Source of the DNA: Alopecurus myosuroides
Taxonomy: Eukaryota; Streptophyta; Magnoliopsida; Poales; Poaceae
Assembly (NCBI GenBank): GCA_028641055.1
Contig: CM054061.1
Coordinates: 33,388,264-33,452,263 of the forward strand
Direction of reading: 5' to 3'
DNA: 64,000 bases
Under the pieces are notes generated by a model that saw only the letters and a list, made by a program, of their open reading frames with translations, was not told where the DNA came from and searched no databases. The number at the start of each line of letters is the position of its first letter. The stretch's first letter is position 1. Below are positions 1 through 12,369 of this stretch, one piece after another. Made by a program: the position numbers and the translations under genes.

Positions 1-2200
1 ATTCCCAAATACTTAATAGGAAACTGGCCTTGATCGCATCCGAATAACTCGGTATACTGTGCAACTGCATCTTGGGCCTCGCCAAAGCAGAACAATTCAC
101 TTTTATGGAAAGTAATTTTTAATCCGGATAATCACTCGAACGCTGAAAGAATTAGTTTCAGATTCGCCGCTTTCTCCAAATCATGCTCCATAAATAGAAT
201 TGTGTCATCTGCATATTGAAGGATCGACAATCCCCCATCGACTAGATGTGGGATTATTCCCTCAATTGGGCCATTTTCTTTGGCTCGATCGATCATGATT
301 ACTAACATATCTGCCACAATATTAACAATTCGGGCGATAGCGGATCACCTTGTCTCTAGCCTTTCTTAGTTTGGAAGTATCGGCCAACATCGTCATTGAC
401 TTTGATAGCCACACTACCTCCAACTACGAAGCTGCGAACTAGAGTACACCACTCCTCTGAAAATCCTTTCATTTTCAGAGTCTGTTGTAGAAACTCCCAA
501 TTCACTTTATCATAGGCCTTTTCAAAGTCTATTTTAAGAATTACCCCATTAAGCTTTTTCGTGTGCAACTCATGTACGGTTTCGTGTAAAGTCACGACCC
601 CATCTAGGATATTCCTACCCTGCATAAAAGCAGTCTGTGTAGGTTTTACCACATGGTCTGCCACCGAATTTAGCCTAATAGTTGCAACCTTTGTAAAGAT
701 TTTGAAACTAACGTTGAGAAGGCAGATTGGTCGGTACTGTTGTATCCTTTCTGCGTTCAAAACCTTAGGTAACAAAACGATTTCCCGAAAATTAAGACGA
801 TATAACTCCAGATGTCCACTCTGTAAGCTATCAAACATTTCTATGAGATCATGTTTAATGATTTCCCAAAAATGCTGATAGAACTCCGCCGGACAACCAT
901 CTGGGCCAGGTGCCTTATTATGTTCCATTTAAAAAATCGCCTTCTTTATCTCCTCTTCAGAGAAGGGAGCATTAAGAAAAGCGTTTTCTTCCATTGAAAC
1001 TTGGGGTATATCATCTATGCGGCTCTCATCCATGGTAATATTACCTACTTCAGGAGCCCCAAACAGATCTTTATAGAACTTTGTGATATAAGTCTTGAGA
1101 AACTCTTGTCCCTCAATGAGACCTTCATCCTGTTGGAGACTTTGAATCTGTTTTTTCCAATGTCTTCCGTTGGCAACATTATGGAAATAACGAGTATTCG
1201 AATCTCCTTCGAGAATGAATTGAGATTTCGATCTTTGATACCATTCGATTTCCTCTTCTCGCAACATTTGTGCTACTTTCGCATTGGATTGACTTTTTAG
1301 TTCAACCTCTTGCGGAGATAGCAACCTAGTTTCTGCGAGTCGGTCCAACTCATCAATAATGGAACAAAGACGTTATTTCTCTTTCTTTAGCATCCCGATC
1401 GTATGTCTCGCCCATCCACGGAGATATTTACGCAAATTGCGCATTTTATTATTCCATCTCCGTATTGGGTTATCACCTAAGAACGGTTTATGCCATACTT
1501 TCCTTACTAGTTCATCAAAACCATCTCGCAAAACCCAACCCAGTTCAAATTTGAACTGTGTCTGGCCTTTTGGTCTTGATGTGCCAGTTGAAAGAATAAG
1601 GGAAGCATGATCCAATAGAGACTCAATAAGTTCTAGAGCACGTAACGTTACCAATGGGAACTTATCTTCCCAATCGGTACTCATTAATACGCGATCTAGC
1701 TTTTCGTTGAACAAGAAAGGCTAATGAACATCAAACCGTCCCCGGCTTTTCTCATGTGGAAACCTTAGCAGATTAAAATCACCACCAATTAAAATTGGAT
1801 GTGGATTATTATTAGCCAAGTTAACCAACTCACGCAGAAAAGACTCTGTAAACTCTTCCTGGGCAGCACCACACACAGCGACTAAGCTGCATAGGAAATT
1901 GTCGGCACGATTACGGAGGTGTAATTTAATATGAAAATCACCATCCGACCTTGCTAACACATCAAAGGAGTCAGTTTTAACGCCTAGTAAAATGCCGCCC
2001 GACCTACCGCGAGGAGGGATAGAGTGCCAAGTAAAGTCGAAACCACCTGAAAGGTGGTTCAGAACACTCACTTGGAAATCTCTCCTCCCTGTTTCGGAGA
2101 TAGCCAGAAACTCCAAATCATGATCCCTGACGTATTGTGCAATATTCAAATGTGTAGCCAAGTCTCCAAGACCTCTGCTATTAGTGAATAAGCCATTCAT
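1..2200 (-). pseudogene. LINE-1 ORF2 remnant: endonuclease plus reverse transcriptase
   Basis: ORF2 polyprotein, which nicks target DNA and reverse transcribes the element RNA. The ATG at 2200 opens an AP-endonuclease domain with a recognisable GGDFN motif near 1762-1748. One frame then runs to about 356. It is interrupted by stops near 1721, 1370 and 929, and roughly 30 codons appear to be missing between the PFLFN-like and EKLDRVLM-like segments near 1715. RT motifs follow: APGPDG, YRPICLLN, KIDFEKAYDKVNW, a GLRQGDPLSP block whose Leu codon is now TAG (near 355), and the catalytic YADD near 215 after a frameshift at about 320-355. The start is chosen because it overlaps the ORF1 stop as ATGA. 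It continues past the window edge. Confidence 0.85.
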
Positions 2201-4733
2201 CGGGAAACAATTGGATTTTTAGGCGGTCTCATGATGTTTCGCGGTGAGTTTTTCCTCTTTTGTTTAGCGGTTTTGGATTTCCGGCCGGAAGCATACAGAT
2301 CAAATAAAGATCCAAGCCCGTCCTCATCCAATCCCACATCAGTCACTTCCCCCACTAGATGTGATAAAAGCTGTCCATCAGAAGAGGCATACGCTGAATC
2401 ATCATCCATGTCAGGTATGTCCACCATGGAAGAAGCACTCAGATTGACCGTTAAACGATCAAATTCCATATGCTTCAACACATTAGTGGACAATGTGATC
2501 TCCTTGTCATTCTTCCCTAATGAAACACCAACTACACCTAGACTAGAGGATAATTTGGTATCTGAAAAAGAAAGAACTAAGCTAGGATTAGGACCCATAC
2601 CCTGTGGTGCAGCCGAGTACAGTGCCGCCTTCCGCCGCATGGCCTTGGACATCGCGTTCTCGTCCGTAGATGAAGCCCCGTCCGCAGCAACGAGATGGCG
2701 AGCGCTACGTCTCAGCCCACCTTTAGGCTGCCCAAGAACCCCGGAGGAGGGCGCCACGGCAAAGGGGGGTAATGTCGAAGAAGAAACCTCCCGACCACCA
2801 TGTCCTTACCCGCCATGACAGGGACCGTATCGTCCGTGCCTCTGCCAGCGAGTGATGCCAGGGTCACCGGCGTCGTCACGGTTTTTCGGTGCACTGCCGT
2901 CGGCCCAGAGGACCCGGACGGCCGACACGGAGACGCCGCTACTGCAGCCGTCGAACCATCACGAACCGGGGACGGCGTGCGCTCCCTCGGCCCGTCATCG
3001 ACGTGCGCAGCAGATAGCTGCATACCGCCCCGCCCGGTCGTCTGCTCCGTAGCCAAGACCACTGGCAGTGCAGGCGAAGGCCCAACACCGGCCAGCCCAC
3101 CGCCACCAGCCGCAACCTGTAACACGCCCGAAGAATCCACGCACGACGGCGTCGCCACCGAAGCTAGTTTGGCGAGAAAACTGCCTGAGGACTGCAACGA
3201 CCGCACAATTTCCTTTCCCCTAGGAGTGACCGGGGACAAGTTAACGGGCGTTAATGCATAGTTCTTCAGCAACTCCAACGCCTCGGTATGGGCCGTGTCA
3301 CCACCATCAGCAGGGGCCAAGTCAATAGCCATGCTCGTAGCATCCCCCGCTTGACCATCTAAGCCAGCAGCTGAGTCAAGCACATCATCTCGGACCCCTC
3401 TGGTAGAGTACTCAGAAGGCGTCTTCTAGTCCCACATGTAAGGTACGGAATCTGGTGCTGGCACAAAATCCTCAGCCTCCGGGCGGAAAGTGAAACCATA
3501 CCCTTTTAAACGTAGCACACCATCTGTGTTCGTGTAAGGGCCCACCTCATCCACTTTGTTGAACACCTCGTCATCTGATAGCGCCATCCACAACCGAACA
3601 ATACCTCTGCGACGTAGAGACAAGAGGTCCACATCCAAGGTAATACCGATGAGAGAGCCAACCGCCCACAGACCTAGGAAGTGTCTCAATGGATTTGGAA
3701 CTCCTTCCACATGCACCAACGTCGGGTAGAACTCTAGTTTAGGCTCAACGTCTTCTGGCTTCCACTTGCTGAACAGCAGCCAAGTAGATTGAGATGGCAC
3801 CCCAAAATCCATCCCATCGAACCTCTCCAATTCTGCCACTGACAGGAACACTACTTTGAAACGATTATCCCCACTAGGAAGTGCTTCCCACTTCCACCGC
3901 GGAGCGGAACTCATGCGAGCAACCGTCATCTCGACCTGTTTCGCCGTAGCGGCAGTGCCAACCACTGTGTTCAGCGCAACCGGTCCCCCAGACGCATCTC
4001 CCTCCTGAAACAAGCTATCCGGGAACTGAGAGAACATTGTATGGAAGCTACCAATCCCTCCAATGGACACTGCCGGCTTAGGGAGCCTGAGGGTAGGACA
4101 CTTCTTCATAGGGTGCTTCTTGGTATCGCACACGTAGCAGTAGTGTTCCACCGGACAATCTTTAGTTGCATGCGTGTCCACCTCACATTTCCAACACCTG
4201 ACCTTCCGAACCACCGCAGCCACGGCAACGTCAACCCCCACGGGTCCAGCGGCGGCGAGCACCTGCTGTAAAACCATGGGAGTTGGTAATGCTACATTTG
4301 CCTCGAGAGTCCCAGTAGTCGCTGCGACCGGAGCCAGCTTCTTCTTCTTGTTCTTGCGTCTCACCACTCCCGCTGCTGCCACCGTGCCAACCGCGAACCC
4401 ATGCCCGGCCGGCGCCTCCACAGCTGCGGGCAACGGAGCCGCTGCGGGAGCAACAGCCACGTGTACTGCTACTGGGTTAGCTGCCGGCGCCACGCTTGGC
4501 CCGGCAACCACCGCCGCCGCATGAGCCAGGCCTGGCAGGGGTGGCATTGGCCTAGGGTTAGGGGCCACCCCCTGCTGCGTTGGCGCAAACGTAGGCGGCC
4601 CAGCCATTGGCCTGGCAACGCCAACCGCCAAGCCGCGCCCAGCTCCCCCGCCCATCGGTGCGCCGCGCCCCGCGCCGCGTCCATGGTCAGCCGGCGCCGG
4701 CCCTGGGGGCCGCAGTCCGGTGACAGCACCCAT
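2197..4733 (-). pseudogene. LINE-1 ORF1 remnant (zinc-knuckle, DUF4283-type RNA-binding protein)
   Basis: ORF1 of plant LINEs coats the element RNA. The reading begins at the ATG at 4733 with a long Ala/Pro/Gly-rich segment. Two CCHC-like knuckles follow near 4200-4090 (CWKCEVDTHATKDC and CYVCDTKKHPMKKC), then a DUF4283-like domain at about 3960-3480. An in-frame stop at 3428-3426 interrupts it, after which the same frame continues to about 2712. A one-base shift there is needed to reach the last segment, which ends at 2197. The stop overlaps the ORF2 ATG. Composition is markedly more GC-rich than LINE-2 ORF1 at 6445-8538, so the two are different families. Function is inferred from family features. 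Confidence 0.75.
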
Positions 4734-5745
4734 ACGCTGGGGGGCGCCATCCTCGAGGTCTAGATAGAGGGCAGCGAAGTCTAGGCCTGCAGAAACGTTC
4801 GCCGGCTCGGCGAGGTCGAGAAAGCGAGCGGCGCGGTCGATGAATCGAGCGGCGAGGTCGAGGAAGGTGGAGGCGTCGTCGATGAATCCCTCGCTGTTTC
4901 ACGTAACCTAGGCCGATCCGAGTTGGACCAAAGATAGTCGAAGGCCCCCTGGAAGTAGGCCCAGGGCTTTGTCTTGGACCCACCGGTTCCAAGTGACGCC
5001 AAGTCCGTTTGAACCGCGGACGGCGCGCTCGATCCCCCTGATTGCGGATCGCAGAACTCCGCTGATCCCTCGCCGGACTTGGACGTCGAATCCGCCACTG
5101 CGTCCATGAACTCCTCAGGGAAGAAGTCGCCGAGACACGGAGCCGGTGTGATCCTCGGACGTGGGATTGGCCCCCTCCATCCAACACGCACCACGGGCAC
5201 CCGTAAACGGCACCCCACCGGACTCGACGACCTGCCTCCGGTAGAAGGAATCAGCGACGGGGACGGCAGGGGACTCGTTGAGGAAGAACCTGCCGAGTCT
5301 GCCTCCGACAACGCTCGCGAAGCACCATCCGCTCGGCCTTTCTCCCAGAACCGAGAGGCCTTCGTCGGAAAACCCGCACGGTTTCATAACTCTTCCGCCC
5401 GCGCGCCGTTGGACACCGCAGGCCGATCGACCTCGACGACCGTAACCTCCCAGACCTCACTTAGCACCTCCTCCGCCGCTGCAATGGAACCGCGACATCT
5501 TCGAGAACATCTTCGAGAACACCAAAACGCGACCCCCCGCCCGGACCCGTCGGAGTCTCGGATAAGAGAGGACCTCCCGGTGCCAGGGTGAACCGCCGGC
5601 CGCGAGGAGGCGCCACATCCGTAGGTGGATCGCCGGGGGGAGGTCCTATCGCCTCCAAGTCGCCCTCTTCCATTAGAGAGCGTGCGATTCCAGCTCTGGC
5701 TGCTGTACTGACGAGTCACATAGGTACAGTTAATTGAGTGAAAAG
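4734..5745 (-). other. LINE-1 5' leader with long open frames
   Basis: GC-rich sequence upstream of the LINE-1 ORF1 ATG. A frame open from about 5311 to 4781 lacks an ATG at its beginning and is offset from ORF1, so it is either leader or a frameshifted N-terminal extension of ORF1. I see no other gene here. Confidence 0.45.
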
Positions 5746-5880
5746 ACAAATTGGAATTGGATTTGTATCTGGTATCTCTTATGTAAGATAACTACTATTA
5801 GTACTAGGTGTGCATCTTAGACGTTTGAAAAAATAATGCATAAGGCAAAAGGCATTACCTCAAAAGAGATTAGACGTAGT
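5746..5880. other. Host spacer between two LINEs
   Basis: AT-rich spacer that must have been contiguous with the sequence from 12577 before LINE-2 inserted. I see no gene or recognisable repeat in it. Confidence 0.5.
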
Positions 5881-5895
5881 ATAAATGTACTTACC
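5881..5895. repeat. LINE-2 target-site duplication, left copy
   Basis: ATAAATGTACTTACC, repeated exactly at 12562-12576 directly after the short poly-A tail of LINE-2. A 15-bp duplication is typical of target-primed reverse transcription, and it sets the element at 5896-12561. Confidence 0.9.
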
Positions 5896-6444
5896 GACTT
5901 CCATCATCATCCGAGATCCAGGTACGGGATCAACTGAGGAGAGCACGTGATGAGCGTCACGTCTAGCGACGCGCCAGGCGACCCGACGGCGTGCGACCGC
6001 CGACCACCGTCCCCACCGCCCCCACCCTCACCTCCGCTGGTGTGCCACCGTGGCCGTGCCATCCCGTCCGTGTCTCCCGCCTCGGGGATTCTAGGGTCGG
6101 GACCGGTTCAGGTGGGCGCTAGGGGTTCCGTGGTGGGCTGCGAGTCGGGCCCAAGTGCTACAGTCGCCATTGTTGCCCCACCGCTCGAGGTTGGGCCGGG
6201 CGTTGACGTAAGCGCAGGTATATCTCCTCCTCCCCCCTCGTCTGCTCCTCCAAATCTGGATCTCTAGTTGCTTCTCGGTCATTTCTAGAGAGCGGCTAGG
6301 GTTTCCTCACCTCCGTCCCAAATCCACGAGAGTTTCGGTTGGTGGAGAGGGAAGATCGCGGGGGATTCTCGGTCTTTTTCCCAAGTCGTTTCATCGCCGG
6401 GGCGGGCTGTTCCTTCGCCCGGGCCTCCTTGTCCATCGACGGAG
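5896..6444 (+). promoter_or_regulatory. LINE-2 5' UTR, likely internal promoter
   Basis: GC-rich leader between the target duplication and the ORF1 ATG. Internal promoters are expected in this part of LINEs; no core element is identifiable by eye. A short open frame at 5947-6267 is proline-rich and shows no domain. Confidence 0.45.
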
Positions 6445-8538
6445 ATGGGGGATCGAGGCGGCGGACGTTTTCATCATGGACGGGGGCCATTCCGCGCGCA
6501 GGGGAAGGCGGATGCTGGTCGTGGCAACGTTTGGCAGCGGAACAGAGAGGAGTTTCCTCAAGGCTCGTCCAATACTGGTACAGGATCTGGTTCGGGCTCG
6601 GATCGATGGGAGATGGCGGCTAACGCAGGGAAGCAGGGCTTCCCGGATGTAGCCAAACCTCCTGCGGCTGCGGCAGGGAATCAGCAGATGCAGAAGAACC
6701 CTATTGCTACTGGTAATCAAACTCCTTGCTCTCACTGCAATATCTCTGGTCATTTTGCTGCTAAGTGCCCTACCATCAGATGTGAGAGGTGTAGGAAGTT
6801 AGGTCACATCGCTTCGATTTGCCAAGTTATTCTGCCTTGGGAGTGTGTCGCGCCGATGTGCGGTTTTCAGAGACCTGGGCAGGGATTTTTTTATCTTCCT
6901 GATGATAGCGCTGCTAAGCAAAATAAGGAGAGGGCTAGTAGTGTGGTTATCTCGGTGGTGGAAGGTGTTGTGACTGCCAGGGATCTAGAGATGGAATTCA
7001 ATGCGTTTTTTGGTGATGGTTGGCGTTGTACTGCGAGGTCTGTTGGTCCAAATAAATTCACCATGAGGTTACCTAATGCTCGTGAGGTGGAACGTGCTGT
7101 GTACTATGGGGAGCGGATGAGACTCAAGTCCAAAAATGCTACTGTTAACCTCTCGGCTTGGATTGCCTCAATTGGTGCTAAAGCTCCTCTACAGAAAGCT
7201 TGGGTGAAGATTTCTAATATTCCACTAGACAAGAGGACTGAATGCAATGTTTTCTTTGTGGGTTCTCTGGTTGGTATTTCTTTGGAACTTGATGGGAGCA
7301 CTTTGAACAAACTAGACTTTGTCAGGGTCCTTATTGGATGTAGAAACCTGGAAGATTTGGCAACATCTCCTGAGGGGTGCTTGGGTGATAACTTTTATGA
7401 CTTCTTCTATGAGATTGACAAGATTGTGGTAGGTGCTCCTCCTAAACAGTCCAAAACTGTTGATGTTGATCACCCTAGTGATGCTCCTTCACCAAAAAGA
7501 TCAAAAAACGATGCCTTATCTTTGATGGCTGAGGATAATTCTGATGAGCAAATGATGGGGAGTCAATCCGATTCTGTGAGAAATACCAAACAATGTGATG
7601 TGGTGGGCAACTCTGTGGTTGAGGAGGATTCTGAGGAGTATAGCATTGATGATCCAGAACTCTTTATTGACAAGTTGGCAAGGGAGAATGAGGCTGCTAA
7701 GGCTCAGGGTGCTCTGGCCGAAAAAGTTGTGGCCGAAAACAGGTGGAGTATTCCTTGTTCTCTGGGAAAAAATCATGCTGAGGAAGAGTCTCTTTGTGCA
7801 AATGGAAATCAGATGGTTGTATTTGGTAATTTCCTTCCTAGCTATCTCGATAATTCTTTATGGCCTCCGTTGATATCTGTTGTTGATGTTTCTGAGGAAT
7901 GTGATTCTCCTTTGGTGGGTTCTCCTAATTATTTGGTTGACTCACCAGGGTCTGGCGAAGAGGAGGTTGTTCAGGTGTCTAGTGAGTCTCCTCCTGATCA
8001 CTGTCGGGCTAGTACTCGTGTTGGTTACATGGCTAATGTTATTATCTTGGACAAGGCTGCTAATGCTTCTCGTAAATGTAACCTGGAAGGTAATTCTATT
8101 CCTGTAGCTAAATCTAATTCTTTTGCTGTGTTGTCTAATAATGAAATTATGGTGAGGGCTTCGAAAATGGGGGTAAATTTTCCTGATAATGATTTTACTG
8201 TGATTGATTTAGTTAGAGAAATGGATGTGGCCAGGGGAAACTTGAGTGAGAAACTTGAAAGAAGAGTAGAAGTGTCGGCCGCCTTATTCATTGAAAATAA
8301 TGTTGGTGATAAAACCCCTTTGAATATGAATTGGTTGGATCCGGCTGATTCGGTAGAGGATTCTTTTATTTTAGTGGAGAATAAGAAGAAAAGAAAATAT
8401 CTTAATAAGAAAACGGTGGTGGTTTTGAAGCCTATGACTAGAAGTCAGTGTAAATTTGTGGATGTGGCTGGCAGTTCTACTCTGCCTCCTAGTAGATCTG
8501 CCAGAAGCAGGAAGAAACCAGATAAATTCTCATGTTAG
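6445..8538 (+). CDS. LINE-2 ORF1 protein, DUF4283 plus zinc knuckles (intact)
   Basis: A 697-aa uninterrupted ORF, expected to bind the element RNA in a cytoplasmic ribonucleoprotein. The first 90 residues are basic, Gly/Arg-rich and probably disordered. Two zinc knuckles follow: C95-x2-C98-x4-H-x4-C, then a second CERCRKLGHIASIC block. A DUF4283-like domain covers about residues 160-300. The remainder is a long acidic, Ser-rich tail that ends in a basic KKKRK-type patch and RSARSRKKPDK. The start is the first ATG after the GC-rich leader. The last seven bases (ATGTTAG) also contain the ORF2 ATG, so the two ORFs overlap. An intact ORF1 beside a broken ORF2 is unusual. Confidence 0.88.
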   Translation: MGDRGGGRFHHGRGPFRAQGKADAGRGNVWQRNREEFPQGSSNTGTGSGSGSDRWEMAANAGKQGFPDVAKPPAAAAGNQQMQKNPIATGNQTPCSHCNISGHFAAKCPTIRCERCRKLGHIASICQVILPWECVAPMCGFQRPGQGFFYLPDDSAAKQNKERASSVVISVVEGVVTARDLEMEFNAFFGDGWRCTARSVGPNKFTMRLPNAREVERAVYYGERMRLKSKNATVNLSAWIASIGAKAPLQKAWVKISNIPLDKRTECNVFFVGSLVGISLELDGSTLNKLDFVRVLIGCRNLEDLATSPEGCLGDNFYDFFYEIDKIVVGAPPKQSKTVDVDHPSDAPSPKRSKNDALSLMAEDNSDEQMMGSQSDSVRNTKQCDVVGNSVVEEDSEEYSIDDPELFIDKLARENEAAKAQGALAEKVVAENRWSIPCSLGKNHAEEESLCANGNQMVVFGNFLPSYLDNSLWPPLISVVDVSEECDSPLVGSPNYLVDSPGSGEEEVVQVSSESPPDHCRASTRVGYMANVIILDKAANASRKCNLEGNSIPVAKSNSFAVLSNNEIMVRASKMGVNFPDNDFTVIDLVREMDVARGNLSEKLERRVEVSAALFIENNVGDKTPLNMNWLDPADSVEDSFILVENKKKRKYLNKKTVVVLKPMTRSQCKFVDVAGSSTLPPSRSARSRKKPDKFSC

Positions 8539-11500
8539 GTTGTTTTATGAATATAAGAGGGGTGGGTAAGAAAGGGGCTCCTTTGTATGTAGCTAATTTG
8601 TTGTCTGATTTGTCTCTGGATTTTATTGGTATTCAAGAAACCATCAAGAAGGAATATTCGTTGAGTTTCCTTAGAAGGTTGGATCCGGGTGATAACTATT
8701 TTTGGAAGTGGATCCCTTCTGTTGGTCGAGTGGGGGGTATTCTTTGTGGTGTTAAGAGCGAGACTTTGGATGTTAGTGCGTCTAAGACTGGGAAGTTTAT
8801 GATTCTTTTTGTTCTTTGGGATAAGAAAAAGAAATGCAACTAGGGGCTTATTGTGGTGTATGGAGCTCCTCAAGATGATCTTAAATTTGATTTTTTGACT
8901 GAGCTCTCTGAATTTTGTCATGGGCTGCAAATTCCTTATGTTGTGGGGGGAGACTTTAATATTTTGAGACATGGGGGGGGAGAAAAATACTCTTTTCATT
9001 CCAAACCAATTCTCTGATCTTTTTAATTCTATTATCCATGTTTTTGGCTTGAGGGAAGTTTTTATGCATGGAGGTCTTTATACTTGGTCTAATAATCACT
9101 CTTGTCCAACTTTGGAGAAGTTGGATAGAGTTCTCATGTCTCCTGGGTGGGAAGATTTATTCCCTCTTGTTTCTGTGAAAAAAATGTCCAAAGAAATGTC
9201 GGACCATAACCCTTTGCTTCTTGACTCGGGGGAAAATAATCCTAATACAAAAGTGTCCAGAGAATTTCGGTTTGATTTTTCTTGGCTTAAGAATGAAAAT
9301 TTCCTTCCATTGGTTAAAGATATTTGGGAGAAACCTGTGTTTAGTGTTGATCCAATTGATATTATTAATTTTAAGCTTAAGAGGTTTAAGAAATTTTTCA
9401 AAGGGTGGGGTGCTAACATCTTTGGCCATAATAGAAAAAAGAAGATTGAATTAAAAGAAGAGTTGTTGGTCTTAGAAGAGTTTGAGGAAGCGAATGTGTT
9501 GTCTCCTGATATGTTCATTAGAAAGAACGTAGTCTGTAAGGAATTGCATGCTTTATATGAAGAAGAGGAAAATTTTTGGTTACAAAGGTCTCATCAGAGA
9601 TGGTTGTTAGAGGGGGATCGAAACACGGCCTATTTTCATAGGGTAGCTAATGGCAGGAAACGTAGGAATACTATGAATTCCTTGTCTCATGGTGATGTGG
9701 AGATTGAAGGTACTGATAATTTGATTGCTCATGCTACGGCTTTTTATAAGGATTTATTTGTCCCGGCTCCTGGTAATTTGATTACTATTGATATGAACAT
9801 GTGGGAGGATCATGAAAAATTAAGTGATCATGACAATGCTAGCTTATGTAAACCTTTTGTGTGTGAAAGAAATTAAAGATGCCTTGTTTGCTATGGAAGT
9901 TAATAGAGCCCCTGGTCCTGATCAAATTCCAATAGAATTCTATCAGTTTTGCTAGAATTTTGTTGGTTCTGATATTGTTAATATGTTTGTTGCCTTTTAT
10001 AGAGGGTCTCTTGATGTTCAAAGATTAAATTACGGCACCATCACTTTATTACATAAGGTGGCTTCTCCTGATAAAATAACGCAATATAGACCTATTTGTC
10101 TCCTTCGTTGTATCTACAAGTTGATTACTAAGGTGCTTACTGTTCGCCTGGAACCGTTTGTTGATAAGTTGTTTAATCCTTGTCAAAGTGCTTTTATTAA
10201 AAAGAGGAATATTACGGATGGTATCCTTTCCCTTCATGAGCTTATGCATTATTGTCATGTTAAAAAAACAAATTGGGGTTGTTTTGAAATTAGACTTTGA
10301 AAAAGCCTACGACAAAGTCAATTGGGACTTTCTCATGAGCTGTCATGTGGCTAAAGGGTTCTGTGATCAATGGTGCAAGTGGATTAGGAGTATTCTTCTT
10401 AATGGTACGGTGTCGGTTAAAATCAACAACAAGAATGGTCCTTATTTTAAGAGTTTTAAAGGGGTCAGGCAAGGGGACCCCTTGTCACGTACTCTGTTTA
10501 ACATGGCTGCTGAGTGCTTGAGTAAGATGATTCATAATGCTCAGAAGAATGGTTTGGTGGTGGGCATGGCTCCTGATTTGATTGATAATGGGGTGGCAGT
10601 CTTACAGTATGCTGATGACACTGTTATTTGTTTGAATCATAGCACTGAGTGTGCCTTAAATTTGAAACTTCTGTTATATATGTTTGAGTTGATGTCTGGG
10701 CTTAAAATTAACTTTTCGAAGAGTGAGATTTTTCTCATTGGGGGGGATAATAATATTGCGGAGTTTTATGCTGAGAATTTTGGTTGTAAGATAGGGAGTC
10801 TTCCTATGCAATATCTTGGTATGCCTGTCAGTTTTAGAGCTTTAAAAAATTCTGATTGGGACTTTATTGACTCTCATTTTATTTGTAAGCTTGATGCTTG
10901 GCAAGGGAATTCTTCTTCCTCAGGGGGGAGATTAATTCTTGTGGACTCGAGGCTTACTGGTATTCCTTCGTATCATATGTCCATGGCTTTGTTGAGTAAA
11001 TCCTTTATTGAGAAAATTGATAAGCATAGGAGGAGGTTTTTTTGGCATGGGAAGAAGGTGAAGAAGGGTTATTATATGGTTAAGTGGTGTCGCGTTTGTC
11101 GTTCTAAGAACAAGGGAGGTTTGGGAATTAAGAATTTGAGGAGACAAAACATTAGCCTACTCCGTAAGTGGTTTTGGAAACTTGAGACTAAAAAGGGTAT
11201 TTGGCAATCTTTTGTTACTGCTCGGTATCTGAAGGGTAAGCCTCTTACGGATATTAATATTCGTTCTTCCGATTCCCCTTGTTGGAAATCTATTATGAGA
11301 GTTAGAGATTTTTATCTTATGGGTAGGAAAGTGAAGGTTAATAATGGAGATATCTGTAGGGCTTGGAAGGATATTTTTGGGGCCTGTACCTTGCCATTTT
11401 GTGAGAAGTTTCCTATGCTTTTTGATTTGTGTCAAGAACCTAATTGTACTGTTAAATGGTTAGTGGATCATAATTTTCTTTGCACTTTTCGGAGGAATTT

Positions 11501-12369
11501 ACATGGGGAGCTTGTAAACCAGTGGGAAGAGGTTAAAAGATTCGGTGAGATTGTTGCCTTTGGTGAACACAGGGGATTGTATTTTTTGGTCTCTTAATAA
11601 GAATGGGGAGTTTTCTAACAAATCGGTTTACAAGATGTTGGAGAATAGTATTTCAGGTCCAAATTACTTTTCGATTTGGAAGGCTAAGATTCCTTTGAAA
11701 GTGAAAATCTTTATGTGGCAGCTTTATCAAAATGCAGTCTTAACGAGGGATAACATGAGAAAAAGAAAATGGTTGGGGTCCCCTCTTTGCTCTTTTTGTC
11801 CACAACTGGAAAATGCGAATCACTTGTTTTTTGATTGTTCTGTAGCTCGGATGGTTTGGGGTGCTTTGGGCAAGTCGGTGGGAATTTCTTGTTGTCCAAA
11901 AAATGTTTGGCAAGCTATGGTCTGGTTTCAATCTTTTTTTCCTGATAGTGAGTGTGTTCATATGGTTGGCACTGCAGCGATTTGTTGGGCGATTTGGAAG
12001 ACCCGGAATAAGATTACTTTTGATGATCATAAGTTGAGGTCACCTTGTGAAATTATTTTTCTTGCCGCTGTGTTGGTTTCTTATTGGGCAGGTCTTCACA
12101 AGCCGGAGGACAAGGAGTTGTTGGTTGCGGGAGCTGATAAGATGATGGAGACGGCATCCCAGCTGCTGCGGACTCAAGATGCGAGGGGTGCTACGATCTG
12201 TGCGAGGCCAGGGATCGTGTCGACTGGCAACTTATGGTTCTGGGAATGTGCAAAGATGTTGCTGTTGGCTCCGTTTTGTTCATATCAAGTGGCGGTGGTT
12301 TGCTTCATGTTGGAGTTTGGGTGGTTGAAACTTGTCGTTTTCTTTGGTTTTTTGGTTGACAGTATGTAG
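8532..12369 (+). pseudogene. LINE-2 ORF2: endonuclease, reverse transcriptase, zf-RVT (frameshifted)
   Basis: The AP-endonuclease starts at 8532 (CFMNIRGVG, IQET, GGDFN, SDHNPLL). The reverse transcriptase spans about 9880-10760 (APGPDQ, YRPICLL, LDFEKAYDKVNW, GVRQGDPLS, and YADD at about 10610). A zf-RVT domain at about 11650-11900 shows CSFC...HLFFDC. There is one stop at 8841 and frameshifts near 8960 (in a run of G), 9870, 10265 (in a run of A) and 11560. There is no RNase H domain. All domains remain recognisable, so decay is recent or some of the shifts are assembly errors in homopolymers. Confidence 0.88.

Larger units (their letters stand above)
1..5745 (-). mobile_element. LINE-1 (partial LINE retrotransposon, minus strand)
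   Basis: A non-LTR retrotransposon read on the minus strand, with its 5' end near 5700-5745 and its 3' end beyond the left window edge. In order from its 5' end it holds a GC-rich leader, an ORF1 with paired zinc knuckles, an AP-type endonuclease and a reverse transcriptase. The window ends inside the RT thumb region, so the zinc-binding tail, poly-A and target-site duplication cannot be examined. Both ORFs carry stops and frameshifts, so this copy is dead. The exact 5' boundary is uncertain. Confidence 0.85.

Noticed and set aside
2231..3261. Plus-strand ORFs opposite LINE-1 ORF1
   Set aside because: They mirror the minus-strand ORF1, which has zinc knuckles and correct ORF order.
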